This document shows positions 27,601 through 36,591 of a stretch of DNA of 64,000 nt, one piece after another; position 1 is the first letter of the stretch, and every line of letters begins with the position of its first letter. Made by a program: the position numbers and the translations under genes. The stretch spans positions 1 to 64,000 of the forward strand of contig JANNIH010000013.1 of assembly GCA_031404815.1 (NCBI GenBank), written 5' to 3'. The DNA is from DASYKS01 sp031404815. GTDB lineage: Bacteria > Acidobacteriota > Thermoanaerobaculia > Multivoradales > UBA5704. A model generated the notes under the pieces. The model was not told the DNA's origin, searched no databases, and saw nothing but the letters and a program-made list of their open reading frames with translations.

Positions 27601-28581
27601 CGACCGATCGGGCAACGCCAGCGGCTGCGCCACCGATTGGGCGGTGGTGATCGCGACCGTACCACCGCCGGTCACCGGCTCACCGAGCGCCCCCCAGGCG
27701 ATCCGCGTCGCGGCAAACGGCCCGACGATTTTCCCTGTGCTCGCCGAAGCGACCGGCACCGCGCCGGCCGGCAATGCGACTTCGAGCGGCGCCGACCCCT
27801 CGCGCGGCACGGTTGCGAGGTCATAGGCGAGCTTCGCCTCGGGGAGCCCCGGCGGCAGGATCGATGTGGTGCGCAGGTATTCGATCTCGATCGAAACGCG
27901 CAGGCGGGCGATCGAATCGGAGCGCAGCACGAACGGCAGCAGGAACACACCGTTTTCGATCTTCCCTCCTTCGGCCAGATAGACGCCGAGCAGCGCGCCG
28001 AAATCCGCCGTGGTGCGCGCGCCGGCCAACTCCCCCGCTTCGAAGAACAGCGCCGGACGATTCTCGAGCCCGAACGTAACGTTGGTCGGCAGGCTGCGGA
28101 TGCGCAAAGCGGTGACCGCGGGAGATCCGACGCCCGAGAGGCGCACGCGCGAGGCGGTGACTGCCGGCACCACGCCGTCGTTCGCAAGAGTGAGCGGGAG
28201 CCCGGGGGGAGCGAAACCCCCTTGCGGATCGACCGCGACGAAGCTGCCGCCGAGATCGATCTGTAGGTTGGCTCCGAAGAGATCGGAGCCCGAGAACCCC
28301 GCGAGCGTCCGCCTGGCATGGAAATCGATCTCGACGAAACCGGCGCCGCGCACCTGCGTCGCCCCCCAATCCCCTACCGCGGCGGGACCGGAGGAGGTCG
28401 AGGCAAAGCGGATCTCCTCGGCGAACGGATCGCGGCCCCCACTCAAACAATTCGGATCGACGGCCGCGATCGTCGCGCGCGCCGCGAGCACCCGGGCGTC
28501 GGCCGGGAGCCCGCGGAGCACGAGATTGCGCGCGCCTTCGAAGGGAGAGGCGCCGCCGTCGAATTCCGTGTGGAAGATCAT
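24649..28581 (-). CDS. 1310-residue tail-fibre-like protein with beta-propeller and C-terminal helix-hairpin-helix
   Basis: The last gene of the injection-system operon. Residues ~1-560 are beta-rich modules; residues ~580-900 look like a YVTN/YncE-type propeller (LVAFAPDGRTAFG, GLSVDPAGRVVYLL, AISYDGAQLAIGG, LAFSADGARLYVL). More beta-sandwich follows, a Pro-rich hinge (APLPQPTPLPAPTPPPGAP), a Cys/Asp patch (DECGCCDDDS) and a C-terminal HhH unit (IEIKGIGPRRAEILSARGI...LARVLPGVSEKMAVDFI). No signal peptide. Position after the fibre gene suggests a distal fibre or receptor-binding protein (inference); the HhH end is unexpected there. Confidence 0.6.
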   Translation of the reverse strand: MIFHTEFDGGASPFEGARNLVLRGLPADARVLAARATIAAVDPNCLSGGRDPFAEEIRFASTSSGPAAVGDWGATQVRGAGFVEIDFHARRTLAGFSGSDLFGANLQIDLGGSFVAVDPQGGFAPPGLPLTLANDGVVPAVTASRVRLSGVGSPAVTALRIRSLPTNVTFGLENRPALFFEAGELAGARTTADFGALLGVYLAEGGKIENGVFLLPFVLRSDSIARLRVSIEIEYLRTTSILPPGLPEAKLAYDLATVPREGSAPLEVALPAGAVPVASASTGKIVGPFAATRIAWGALGEPVTGGGTVAITTAQSVAQPLALPDRSPGYAIVAIDLQLAAIDRSVKLNLDLRRDDSGKPGAESLLSSPVPFELSRAAGAGEVWTSVELARPTSLLGAAGGAVWVLLQSAEGEAQWSADAAGAQAVPLQASADGGFSYRARFNEAGEPLAARLRLRERPAGFRMPLLAQLGAGANAVRVDLSRLSPLGKVAFDLSIPEIAAGLAAALANVRGAGAGGELLADPTFSRWAGEGNRIGAPRPIPLGLESPAQLVAFAPDGRTAFGAVAGFTGSGVRTPYLVAWDTETLAEAWRLELDSGPNTAAELPLGLSVDPAGRVVYLLQSRGVAVIDLARRRPIGAPIALSDGPFAPEVLAISYDGAQLAIGGLADGEDENGPKVAIFDTDSLIDLVRQGATLAPRLRTIDAEEAPIDLAFSADGARLYVLTREPEVVGATASAGPTGRLSAHDLQLAGKPVHVLFDGLARRVAPTADGSTLLVLLPNRLDRYDADTLAIAEPGLELAGQGLSALAVEPGGARALLVGASGLFAAGLAPGALRRLPVPAGLGSNGAIAVSPLGDRAIVVPQADTGAGSNRSVQVMPLGTPRPLDWTATAGRALPFSLSGTAGRGTLLGAAETAELSTQNRLPTPPRGPSALSQLVAAVPGRVYELTFVGWAQGEARAEVLWRAASGATLGTETLPVAARSRALDGGPTLHRSRFTALPETIAAEIRFVAEDGLALIRDASLREPDNALAGGDLRGSIETVWAQHPAVAPGFRIAAAGSGSRVSHAGAAPVTLLQTVAAEPGAPFELRLHSRLESGAAPRLELRFLSPDGMEVGAAVGLEISAGAFDHALALGTVPANAVRAEVVLAVPAGSSARIDAIELRQVRSVRIPLTFLAEAPGELSVIGGKIAWDLADAGAPRPRTPAPLPQPTPLPAPTPPPGAPGEDECGCCDDDSAPPSTGFPASPVARSIPAIEIKGIGPRRAEILSARGITTTAMLLSADPRELARVLPGVSEKMAVDFIRQARALAG

Positions 28582-28611
28582 CGCGAGAAATCTCCGATCG
28601 CCGCTTGAGGC

Positions 28612-29625
28612 TCAGGCCTTGAGCAGGATCATCACTTTCAGCTCATGAGCCGAATTCGGAAAGGTTTCGGCGATCGTCGGCAGCGGCGAAAGAGTGGTGC
28701 CGCTTTGAGACGAGCCGAGCCGGCCCCGCCATTCGACCTCTTCGGAGTAGGTGACGGCGGGATTCTCGCGCAGCGAAAATGCGGTCGTGTCGAAATCGGT
28801 GTGGAAAACGTCCACCACCGGCCCGTAGGGCTGGCCCTCGACGTTGCCCGCCCGGAACTGCTCGCCGGACGGCAGGAAGATCGCCTGTTTGACCGGCATC
28901 ATCTGCAGAAAGAGCTCGTCCCAATCCCCCGCCCGCTTGAGCTGTTTGACGGTCGTCTTCTCTTTGCAGCAGCGTTCGAACCAGGGGGAGTGGCCGTACT
29001 GGTTGTCGTCGAATCCCTCGTTCGGTGACGCAAGAAACGACTGCCAGAACTCGGTCTCCAGATCGTCGAGGCTGCTGTCGTCGTCGAACTCCACGCGATA
29101 GCGCTCCAAAAGATCGGAAAACTTGAGCTTGAAGGCCGGGCCCGAGGAGCTCTCCAGCTCCACGCTCACCGCCTTGCCGGGGGCCGGCGGGCTGAAGCGG
29201 ATGCGCGACTCGCTCGAATGGCGAAGGTAAAACGTCGCCCACGAAAGGTACGTCTGGTCGTCCTCGCGATAGACCACGGGGAAGTACTGCAGCCGGTAGA
29301 TATCGACCAGCGGCGCGAGGCCGAGCTCATGCTCGATCACGCGCGGCTCGTCCGCCTTGAGCACCGTATGGATGCGCCGGTAGCCGGACTTTTCGCTGAG
29401 CTCGCGGAGAGCGCGCTCGACGATCTCGTCGGCCAACTCGCGCGGAGTCTTGCCGTCGAGCTTGGCGGCGTCGCCCGCGTGATCGACCTCGGTGATCTCT
29501 TCGATCTCCTTTTCGACCGTCGTCACAATGTCGGCCTTGATCTTCACCTGCATCTGGTTCCACATCTCGGCGGTGATCAGATCGCCGGGGTTGGCGGGAA
29601 CGTACGGTTCGGTCTCGCTGGGCAT
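28612..29625 (-). CDS. Putative tail-fibre/baseplate appendage protein
   Basis: 337 residues. The start, NPGDLITAEMWNQMQVKIKA, is typical of the N-terminal baseplate-attachment helix of phage-type tail fibres, followed by a charged coiled-coil stretch (IVTTVEKEIEEITEV). The remainder is unassigned. It lies 35 bp after the tail protein I-like gene and 30 bp before the giant fibre-like gene. It most likely connects the baseplate to the distal fibre. Confidence 0.55.
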   Translation of the reverse strand: MPSETEPYVPANPGDLITAEMWNQMQVKIKADIVTTVEKEIEEITEVDHAGDAAKLDGKTPRELADEIVERALRELSEKSGYRRIHTVLKADEPRVIEHELGLAPLVDIYRLQYFPVVYREDDQTYLSWATFYLRHSSESRIRFSPPAPGKAVSVELESSSGPAFKLKFSDLLERYRVEFDDDSSLDDLETEFWQSFLASPNEGFDDNQYGHSPWFERCCKEKTTVKQLKRAGDWDELFLQMMPVKQAIFLPSGEQFRAGNVEGQPYGPVVDVFHTDFDTTAFSLRENPAVTYSEEVEWRGRLGSSQSGTTLSPLPTIAETFPNSAHELKVMILLKA

Positions 29626-29660
29626 GGCGGGTTCTCCTATTGGGTTTCGATCGTGAGAGA

Positions 29661-32045
29661 TCAGGGAGTCGTGGGTAGCTCGGCGCCGTCGCGCACGACG
29701 CGCGCTTCGATGCCGGCTGCTTTGGCCGAAAGAATGCCGCGCGGACCGGGCGGTTGCGGTTCACGCGCGACGGGAGCGGGCGGCGCCCCGAGCACGGCCT
29801 GGCGGGCGTTTTCGAAGCGGGCGCCGGAAAAGCGGATCTCCAAATCCCAGAGCGCCGGACCGGCTGGCCGCACCGCGACCGAGATCTCGTCCCCCCAGGC
29901 GCCGGGTCGGTTGGCCGAGATCTCGATCACGTCGGGCACCCCCGGCTCCGCAAGGTAGAGACGCGAGGCGCGCACCGGTCCGCCACCCGAAAGGAAGCGC
30001 GGCGCGCGGAACGGCACGCGATGGGCGACGAAGCCGATCGGCGCGCGACCGACGCGAACCGACGTCACCAACTGCGAGGCCGAAGCCGCGGGATATGGCG
30101 GCAGGAGCGTAGGGATCGAGCGCGGATCGCCGTCGTCGAGCACGACGCCTGGAATCGACTCCGCATCCGGATAGCCGAAGCGCGCGTCATCGAACCGGCC
30201 GCCGAAGCGGGGGGGCAGATCGCGCGGCAGGCGGACCACGAACGAGCCCGGCCGGTGCTCGATCCAACGCGCTTCGACCTCGAGCGGCGAGCCCGGAGCG
30301 ACCGGCGCAAAGACCGGTTCGGCCGGATCCTTGGCCGTGACCCCGGAAACCTCCGAGGTAAAGCGAACGAGGTCGAACCGCCCTTCGACGCGCAGCGGCG
30401 GCCCGGCGAAATGATCGTCATCGAACCGCGCTGCATTGAAGCGCGCGGCGAGCCCTTCGAGCAGGATCAGTTCGGAGGGGCCAAGCGGCAGGATCAGAGC
30501 GCGCGCCGCGGCGCCCGACCCCAGAGAGAGGGCACCGACGAACAGGAGATCCGTCGGGACCGCGCGCACCTCGGCATCAATGCCGCCGGAGGATACGATC
30601 GAAGCGGCGAGCTTATCCCCCGCTTCCCGCGCGAAGCGGATCGTCTCGCCCGGCGCGAGCGCCACGAGCGCGCGCACGATCCAGCCGTCGCGGAGATTCG
30701 CGAAGCCGGGCGCCCAGGCACCGCGCGGCGCGCGGATCGAAAGAGTGAAATCCATCTCGGAGGCGCCGCGGTTCGCGATCTCCAACCCCTCCCCCGCGCG
30801 CCGCGTACCGCTCGCCTGTGCCGCCACCGGTGGGAACTCCTCGACCTCGATCGTGCGCAGCGGCAGCACTTCGACCCGGCTATCGGGGCCGAGCGTCTTC
30901 GAAGTCAGGCGCAGACGGTCTTCGGACGTGATCGAAGCGATGATGCCGGGCAACGCGTCCTCGATCGCGCCCACCACTTCGGCCAGGAGCGTCGAGGCGG
31001 GGGCGGCGCCTTCCACGTCGATCTCTTTCGGGGTGCCGCCGTCGATCGAGAGCCGGAGCAACGCGCGCAGCGACAGATCGATCGCTCCGCCGTGGGAGAT
31101 GTCCGCCACCAGTACGGCGGGAAGCGCAGGGATGCCGGCGACGGCCGCCGGACCGGGGCCGAACAGCAAGGGGCGGGCGTCGCTTTCCGCCGGTACGAAA
31201 TCGAACGAGATGCGGCTCGCGGCACCCGCCGTGCGCGACGTGAGCGTCAGGCGCCGGCCGTCGTGCGTCGCGACCCCCGGAACCACCGCGTCAATCTTGG
31301 CGACGATCTCAAAGAGCGTCGTCGCCCGCGGCCGGCCTCCCGCGCAATCGATCTCCAGCGCCGGCCCGCCGTCGAGCCCTAAGCGGATCAACTTTCGAGC
31401 CGACAGATCGACACCCGAGGAGAGATCCATCGCGCCCGCGAGTCGCGCCGGCTTGGCCTCCGTGCCCGACGCCACGCGGCTCTCGAAACCGAACAGGGTG
31501 CGCGCAGCCTCGCCCGCGACGAACGCGCGGGTGACGAAGCGGCGCCTGCGCGGTTGGCCATCGGGACCGAGATCTTCAAGGACCGCATCGCGCCGCCGCC
31601 ACCAGCTGTCGAGTCCGGCCGCGACCGGGTCCGCCGTGAACGTCGCGGGATCTTCCTCTTCCGCGACGTCGAACGCCAGGCGCAACCCGAGCGTCTCGGC
31701 CGCCACGCGCAGGATACCGGCGACGGTGACCGTGCCGCGCAGCTGGTTCTTCACATAGCGCTTCAGGTGCTCGCGGAACTCCTCCACCCCTTCGGGTTCC
31801 GGCAACACGCGCGGCGCAAGGCCCCAGAGGACGGCGAAGCGGCGCAGATCCTCGATCTCCGCGGCCCCCCGGTCGGCGTGGTCCACCCAATGCGCGCGCA
31901 TCAGCGCGGCGAGCGAGTTCTCGCCCGCTTGCAGCTCTCCGCCGAACGCCGCGGCGACCGCCCGCAGGGCGGAGGGACGGGTCCCTTCGGCCGCGAGGAA
32001 CGTGCCCGGCAGGTAGGAGAGGATGCGCTCGGTTTTGGCCGCCAC
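29661..32045 (-). CDS. Tail protein I-like baseplate protein with long C-terminal extension
   Basis: 794 residues, GTG start 5 bp after the baseplate J stop. The first ~200 residues match tail protein I (TIGR02242-type) proteins of contractile systems: ILSYLPGTFLA near the start, then LRRFAVLWG. The remaining ~590 residues are repeated beta modules with patterns such as KLIRLGLDGGPALEIDCAG and ALLRLSIDGGTPKEIDVEG, which are duplicates of each other, and an RFDDARFGYPD region. In Afp/PVC-like loci the corresponding protein (Afp12-like) is also long and links wedge to fibre. Confidence 0.7.
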   Translation of the reverse strand: MAAKTERILSYLPGTFLAAEGTRPSALRAVAAAFGGELQAGENSLAALMRAHWVDHADRGAAEIEDLRRFAVLWGLAPRVLPEPEGVEEFREHLKRYVKNQLRGTVTVAGILRVAAETLGLRLAFDVAEEEDPATFTADPVAAGLDSWWRRRDAVLEDLGPDGQPRRRRFVTRAFVAGEAARTLFGFESRVASGTEAKPARLAGAMDLSSGVDLSARKLIRLGLDGGPALEIDCAGGRPRATTLFEIVAKIDAVVPGVATHDGRRLTLTSRTAGAASRISFDFVPAESDARPLLFGPGPAAVAGIPALPAVLVADISHGGAIDLSLRALLRLSIDGGTPKEIDVEGAAPASTLLAEVVGAIEDALPGIIASITSEDRLRLTSKTLGPDSRVEVLPLRTIEVEEFPPVAAQASGTRRAGEGLEIANRGASEMDFTLSIRAPRGAWAPGFANLRDGWIVRALVALAPGETIRFAREAGDKLAASIVSSGGIDAEVRAVPTDLLFVGALSLGSGAAARALILPLGPSELILLEGLAARFNAARFDDDHFAGPPLRVEGRFDLVRFTSEVSGVTAKDPAEPVFAPVAPGSPLEVEARWIEHRPGSFVVRLPRDLPPRFGGRFDDARFGYPDAESIPGVVLDDGDPRSIPTLLPPYPAASASQLVTSVRVGRAPIGFVAHRVPFRAPRFLSGGGPVRASRLYLAEPGVPDVIEISANRPGAWGDEISVAVRPAGPALWDLEIRFSGARFENARQAVLGAPPAPVAREPQPPGPRGILSAKAAGIEARVVRDGAELPTTP

Positions 32046-32050
32046 GAGTC

Positions 32051-33511
32051 TCAGGCCTCTTCGAGCAGCAGGTCGGCGGGGCCCATGTCGAGCGCCACCC
32101 ACCAGGATTCGTCATCGACCTTCGGCGAGATTTCAAACGTGCCCGCTTCGATCTCGGCGTCTGTTGCGCGCGTCCCGGAAGGCCCCACGATTCGGTCGCG
32201 GTCGGGGGTGCGTTCGCCCGCGCCCGCGCCCGACAGTTCGGAGCGCCAGGCGAGGACATCGCTGAAGCGCGGGTCGGAGATCTCGGAGACGGCGGCGAGC
32301 GACGCGAGCAGCTCGCCCGCCTTGGCGTTTTGTCCCGCGGCCAGGCTCGCGACATATGCTTCGAGCGCGGCGAGCGCCTGGGCTTTCACTTTCTCTTTGG
32401 CCGCGCCGGAGAGCCCCGCCGCAATCTTCGCCACGATCCGCGGCTTCACGTAGACATAGCGGGCGACGAGTGTGGAGAGCACGCCCGCGGCGCGCACGTC
32501 GGACACTCCGGCAAAGAGCCCCGCGAAACGCTCGGGCTCGGCGTCGATCAACACCGAAAACGTGCCCGGCGCGCTCGCCTGACCGGAAGGTCCATTCGGA
32601 TCGCGGAACTCGACCGGCCGCGCGCCCAGCTCGCGGATCGCCTGCTCGACCGCGGCGCGCGTGCCGCCTCCCAGCGCCGCAACCGCCGCGCGCGCCCGGC
32701 CGCGCAATTCCTCGTCGCTCTCGTCCTCCGACGCGCGGACGGTCGGCTCGAAGTTGGTGATCCGTGCGATCCCGGCGAGCGGCTGGAGCATGATCGTGAT
32801 CGCCCCCGCGGGGACGATCCCCTTCTCGCCACCCGAACCGGCCGCCGCGCGGACGGGAACGTCGATCCGCGCCTGCCCCGCCTGGAGCGTTCTCGGCTGC
32901 GTGGTCTCGAAGCGCGCCGGCCCTTCGCTCAAGGCCAGCGGCAGCGCCTGGGGAATCGAAATCGCACCGACGATGGTCGGCTCGCGGAAGAACGTCACCA
33001 ACCCGGAAGCGCCCTCCTTGGTCTTTCGCACGAGGCCGAGGATCGACACCACGAGATCGAGCGACTTTCCTTTCGCCGTCTCCAGGAACGCCGACTGATA
33101 GGCCTGATCGATCTGTAGGTAAACGGTCGCGATCTCGCGGCCGATCGCCTCGGCGAGTGTGCGGACGACGCTTCCGACCGTGAGATCGGTGAGCGGCGAG
33201 CGCGAGTCGCGCCGGAAGTAATCGACGTAGAAGCTCGTCTCGTCGTCCGGCCGGGCGCCCCCTTCCCAAACCAGCGCGTTGTCCCCCTCTCGGTAGAGGA
33301 AGTCGATCTCTTTCAAGAAGGTATGCCGCGCGCCGTCCTTGGTGCCGGTGACGCTGCGAATGTCGCGCGCCGGTTCGGCCAGGCGGTACGCGTCGGCCTT
33401 CACGTCGAATTCGAGCGGCTCGTTGACGACCCCGCCGACCAACGCGGTCAGCAGGTCGTCCACCACGTCCTGATAGGGGCGCTCGATCAGATGCACGGTG
33501 TCCGGGTTCAT
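32051..33511 (-). CDS. Baseplate J-family wedge protein
   Basis: 486 residues. The central region GSVVRTLAEAIGREIATVYLQI, then FLETAKGKSLDLVVSILGL and EDESDEELRGRARAAVAALGG, are the conserved blocks of the phage P2 gpJ / Afp11 baseplate family. Trimer-forming wedge proteins of this type surround the spike. Its ATG overlaps the gp25 stop by 4 bp. Confidence 0.85.
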   Translation of the reverse strand: MNPDTVHLIERPYQDVVDDLLTALVGGVVNEPLEFDVKADAYRLAEPARDIRSVTGTKDGARHTFLKEIDFLYREGDNALVWEGGARPDDETSFYVDYFRRDSRSPLTDLTVGSVVRTLAEAIGREIATVYLQIDQAYQSAFLETAKGKSLDLVVSILGLVRKTKEGASGLVTFFREPTIVGAISIPQALPLALSEGPARFETTQPRTLQAGQARIDVPVRAAAGSGGEKGIVPAGAITIMLQPLAGIARITNFEPTVRASEDESDEELRGRARAAVAALGGGTRAAVEQAIRELGARPVEFRDPNGPSGQASAPGTFSVLIDAEPERFAGLFAGVSDVRAAGVLSTLVARYVYVKPRIVAKIAAGLSGAAKEKVKAQALAALEAYVASLAAGQNAKAGELLASLAAVSEISDPRFSDVLAWRSELSGAGAGERTPDRDRIVGPSGTRATDAEIEAGTFEISPKVDDESWWVALDMGPADLLLEEA

Positions 33512-33981
33512 TGCACGCTCCCTTGGAAACTCAGCTCTTCGAACGAGAGCGGAACGGAAAGGGTGAGGATGTCGCCGGTCTTCGCCGCTTCGATCTCGAC
33601 CGAGATGTCGATGCGGGTGGGATCGGTGCGGCGGGTGGTGACCTTGACTTCGATCACCTTGGCCACCCGCGGCTCGGCGGCGAGCGCTTCGAGCGTGTAG
33701 AGCTTGGCGCGGTCGCGGTTCGCCTCGGTGTTGCGTTCCCCGAGCAGCTCGTATAGGCGCGACCCGTAGCGGGAATGGCCGAGTTGGGCCAGCTCGCCCA
33801 CCGGGGTGAGAAAACGAAGCAGGAGAGCCTGTTTGAGGTTCTCGACCCCGTCCAGCCGCGCGAGGTCGATCTCGCCGCTCTCGGCGCGCACTTCCGTCGA
33901 GAGATCCTCACCGCGCTCGCGGGAGAGCCGGCGCTCGCGGTTCAGAAGCAGTTTGAGGTCGATGCCGAACGGGTCGCTCAC
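33508..33981 (-). CDS. gp25-like baseplate wedge protein
   Basis: 157 residues with the gpW/gp25 core: GVENLKQALLLRFLTPVGEL, HSRYGSRLYELLGERNT and an alpha/beta C-terminus (VIEVKVTTRRTDPTRIDISV). gp25 nucleates sheath assembly at the baseplate in T4, T6SS and related injection systems. It overlaps the following baseplate J gene. Confidence 0.88.
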   Translation of the reverse strand: MSDPFGIDLKLLLNRERRLSRERGEDLSTEVRAESGEIDLARLDGVENLKQALLLRFLTPVGELAQLGHSRYGSRLYELLGERNTEANRDRAKLYTLEALAAEPRVAKVIEVKVTTRRTDPTRIDISVEIEAAKTGDILTLSVPLSFEELSFQGSVQ

Positions 33982-34020
33982 GTTTCGTTTCTCTTTCTTC
34001 CGTCGATTTCCAAGGTGGCG

Positions 34021-34356
34021 CTACGGTGCCCAGCTGTCGAGCACGAAGGTCGCGGCGGGCGGGCCGATGATCAGCAAGGTGAGCGGTCCGATCGAAATCC
34101 GATCGCCCGCCCGCACCAACGCCTTGCCGGCGATAGCAACTCCGGTGCTCGCCCCCACCGGCACGATCACGAGCGGATAGGGAACGCCGGTCACCGAGTT
34201 CACCATCGTGCAGGTCGAACCGACGGTTGCGAGCGGCATGCCGCCCGCGAGCACGAACGGAGGTGGAATCAGCGTGATCACACCACTATCGGGCGCTACA
34301 GCAGCCCCCGGCGTTACCACGACTGCGCAACCGATCGTTACGGGCGGTCCGGGCAT
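34021..34356 (-). CDS. PAAR-like spike-tip protein
   Basis: 111 hydrophobic, Gly/Pro-rich residues with short beta repeats (VTIGCAVVVTPGAAV, GMPLATVGSTCTMVN, GKALVRAGDRISIGPL). This composition, the small size and location right after the spike gene fit a PAAR-like cone capping the spike. There is no C-terminal extension that would make it an effector. The metal-ligand pattern of classic PAAR proteins is not obvious. Confidence 0.6.
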   Translation of the reverse strand: MPGPPVTIGCAVVVTPGAAVAPDSGVITLIPPPFVLAGGMPLATVGSTCTMVNSVTGVPYPLVIVPVGASTGVAIAGKALVRAGDRISIGPLTLLIIGPPAATFVLDSWAP

Positions 34357-34366
34357 GATTTCCCTC

Positions 34367-35164
34367 TCATGGCGAGAAGCTCGTATTCCCTTGGATCAGA
34401 ACCATCGCGCCCTTGATTGTGGCGCCGCCGTTCCCTTCGACCGTCGCGCTGCCGCTCGCTTTGAGCGTCGCGCTCGCCCCTTTGACCTCGACGCCGGCGG
34501 TCGCCTGGACGCTCACGCTCTGCCCTTTGAGCGTGAGCGTCTGCGCCGCTTCGATCGTCAAGTTCTCCGCCGAATCGATCGTCACGTTGCCGTCCTGATC
34601 CATCGTGATCGTGGTCCGTCCGGCCGAGACGGTGACTTTGCCGTCGCTGCCCCCGCCCACTTGATCGAGCTTCATTTCGGTCTTGCCGGCGGTCGCGTGG
34701 ATCGAATCGTCGGTGACCTGGACTTTGATCTTCGGCGGCATCTCGAACAGAAGCTCGCGCTTCGGGGTGGAATCGGTCTTGCGGATCGCCGCATGAATCG
34801 TCTGGTCGTCGGCTTCGTCGAGCGGCAGGCGGAAGATCACTTCGTTCAAGTGGCTCGTCGGCGCCCGCTGCCGCTCGTCGTAGAGCCTGCCGATCACGAT
34901 GGGTTGATTCACGTCCCCCTTGTCGAAGGCAAGCAGCACGAGATCGCCGACGTTCGGCGGGGCGACCGTGCCGATCCGGTCGGTCGCGATCGGCACCCGG
35001 CGCAGCAGCAGGCCGCTGTTCTTGAGCTTCACGTCGCAGGCGTAATTGTCGGAGTCGCTACCCTCTTCGTGCGGCTGCACAGCATCGACGACGCCCAACT
35101 CCGCGATGCGCAAACCGGCAAGCTCGGCGCGGACGATCTCTTGCAGCGTACCGATCAGGCTCAT
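34367..35164 (-). CDS. gpV/VgrG-type central spike protein
   Basis: 265 residues: an N-terminal OB-like domain (VKLKNSGLLLRRVPIATDRI, VGDLVLLAFDKGDVNQPIVIGRLYD) followed by a regular beta-helix (VTVSAGRTTITMDQDGNVTI, SAENLTIEAAQTLTLKG) as in T4 gp5 C-terminus and VgrG. Forms the trimeric puncturing spike at the end of the tube. Its start overlaps the hub gene stop. Confidence 0.88.
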   Translation of the reverse strand: MSLIGTLQEIVRAELAGLRIAELGVVDAVQPHEEGSDSDNYACDVKLKNSGLLLRRVPIATDRIGTVAPPNVGDLVLLAFDKGDVNQPIVIGRLYDERQRAPTSHLNEVIFRLPLDEADDQTIHAAIRKTDSTPKRELLFEMPPKIKVQVTDDSIHATAGKTEMKLDQVGGGSDGKVTVSAGRTTITMDQDGNVTIDSAENLTIEAAQTLTLKGQSVSVQATAGVEVKGASATLKASGSATVEGNGGATIKGAMVLIQGNTSFSP

Positions 35165-36213
35165 GGCGCCCCTCCCCCACCACCGGAGACCGAAGTGGCG
35201 GGATCGCCCGGGATCTCGATCGAACGAAAGCCGATCTCGGTGGTGAAGCCCCCCGCCTTGCTCAGGCGGTGGCGGACGCGGCGCACCTGGAAGAAGGTGT
35301 TGAGCGATTCGTCGGCGAGGCCGCGCAGACGGATCGAATCGCCGAGCCGCACCTGCGGCCGGCCGAGCGTGAGCGCGCGGCCGGTGAGCGCGTTGCGCTG
35401 GATCTTTCGCCAGAGGGCGGTCGCCGCCGTCTGCGCCGCCTGGCGCGTGCGCAGCACCGGCCGTTCGAGCCGGTAGAGCGGATCGCCTTCGCCCTGGGTG
35501 CCGCGCGCGCCGGTGAAATCGTGGGTGAGCCAGCCCCAGGTCTTCTCACCGCGCGCGGAAGCGGGGCTTTCGCCCCAGGCTTCGACTCGCGCCGCGCCGG
35601 GTAAGTGGCGCAGCACGTCGAGCGCCAGGAGGTGCTTTTTGAATTCGAGCACGTGGGCGATCCGCCCGCCCGCGAAGCGTTCGAACACCAGCTTGCCGTC
35701 GCGGTCGATCCACAGGTCGAAGCCGGAAAGGTCGGCGAGATCCCGCAGGTGGTGCCAGGCGCTCCGCCGCGAATCGATCACGTAGGCCGGAAAATGGGTG
35801 CCGTCTTCGCAACGCGCGATATCGACGCTGCCCGCCGTGCACAGCTCGCGCACAATGTCGCCCGCGTTCATCCCTAGAAACGTCCGGTCGAGAAACGTGC
35901 GCAGCAGCTTCGCTGCGCCGCTTTTCCCCGCGACGCGGATCTCGGTGAGCCCCGACTCGACCGTCACCACGGCGCCCGAGATCACCTTCTCGGCGTCCTC
36001 CCCCGCGTAGCCGAGGGAGATCTCCGCCACGTCGCCTTTCGTCGGTCGGAAACTTCCCACCGCGCCGAGCGCCAACGTGAACGCATCGGCCGGCACGTCC
36101 AAATCGAGCACCAGATCGAGCGCCACCAGCGTGCTCGCTTTGGGCTCTCTCGACGTGTCAACCACCTTGCTGCCGAGGCGCAGCCGGTAGGCGGGGGACA
36201 GGCCGGCGGTCAT
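35161..36213 (-). CDS. gpD-like baseplate hub protein
   Basis: 350 residues with the layout of late-control gene D / VgrG N-terminal hub proteins: a beta-barrel start (AYRLRLGSKVVDTSREPK), SLGYAGEDAEKVISGAV, the TFLGMNAGDIVRELC helix and the SAWHHLRDLADLSGFDLWID block. It ends in a Gly tract. Connects tube to spike. Translationally coupled to genes on both sides. Confidence 0.8.
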   Translation of the reverse strand: MTAGLSPAYRLRLGSKVVDTSREPKASTLVALDLVLDLDVPADAFTLALGAVGSFRPTKGDVAEISLGYAGEDAEKVISGAVVTVESGLTEIRVAGKSGAAKLLRTFLDRTFLGMNAGDIVRELCTAGSVDIARCEDGTHFPAYVIDSRRSAWHHLRDLADLSGFDLWIDRDGKLVFERFAGGRIAHVLEFKKHLLALDVLRHLPGAARVEAWGESPASARGEKTWGWLTHDFTGARGTQGEGDPLYRLERPVLRTRQAAQTAATALWRKIQRNALTGRALTLGRPQVRLGDSIRLRGLADESLNTFFQVRRVRHRLSKAGGFTTEIGFRSIEIPGDPATSVSGGGGGAP

Positions 36214-36581
36214 GAGTCGCCTTCCGGCCCGGGTTCTGGCGCGTCGAGCATCGAAAGAGAGAAGCGCTCGGGCAGCTCGGTCATCTGGTGCGGCGGGTAG
36301 CCGACCTCAATCACCGCGCCTTCCGCCGGGATCTCGTCGAGAACGCAGGAGACCGTCTTGCCATCGGCCGAGGACCCCGAGGCGAAGTAGGCGCGCCCCC
36401 CGACCCGGATCAGGAGAGGCATCGCGCGCCCGGTCAGCTCCTCGGCGCGGACTTCGAGACGCAAGCGGGGACCCGGTGCGGCGGCTCCCGGCGCGAGAGC
36501 CGGCAGACCCTCCTCCCCTTCGACGCGCACGACGCGAATCCCTTCGATCTTCGGCGGGCCGTAGCCCTTGGGTGCTGCCAT
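36210..36581 (-). CDS. Small beta-rich protein of the injection system, unknown role
   Basis: 123 residues: Gly/Pro/Glu-rich, with strands such as LRLEVRAEELTGRAMPLLIR and an acidic tail. It is coupled (4-bp overlap) to the hub gene, so it probably interacts with the hub or with the hydrolase upstream. No family is recognised. Confidence 0.55.
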   Translation of the reverse strand: MAAPKGYGPPKIEGIRVVRVEGEEGLPALAPGAAAPGPRLRLEVRAEELTGRAMPLLIRVGGRAYFASGSSADGKTVSCVLDEIPAEGAVIEVGYPPHQMTELPERFSLSMLDAPEPGPEGDS

Positions 36582-36591
36582 TGCGGATCTC

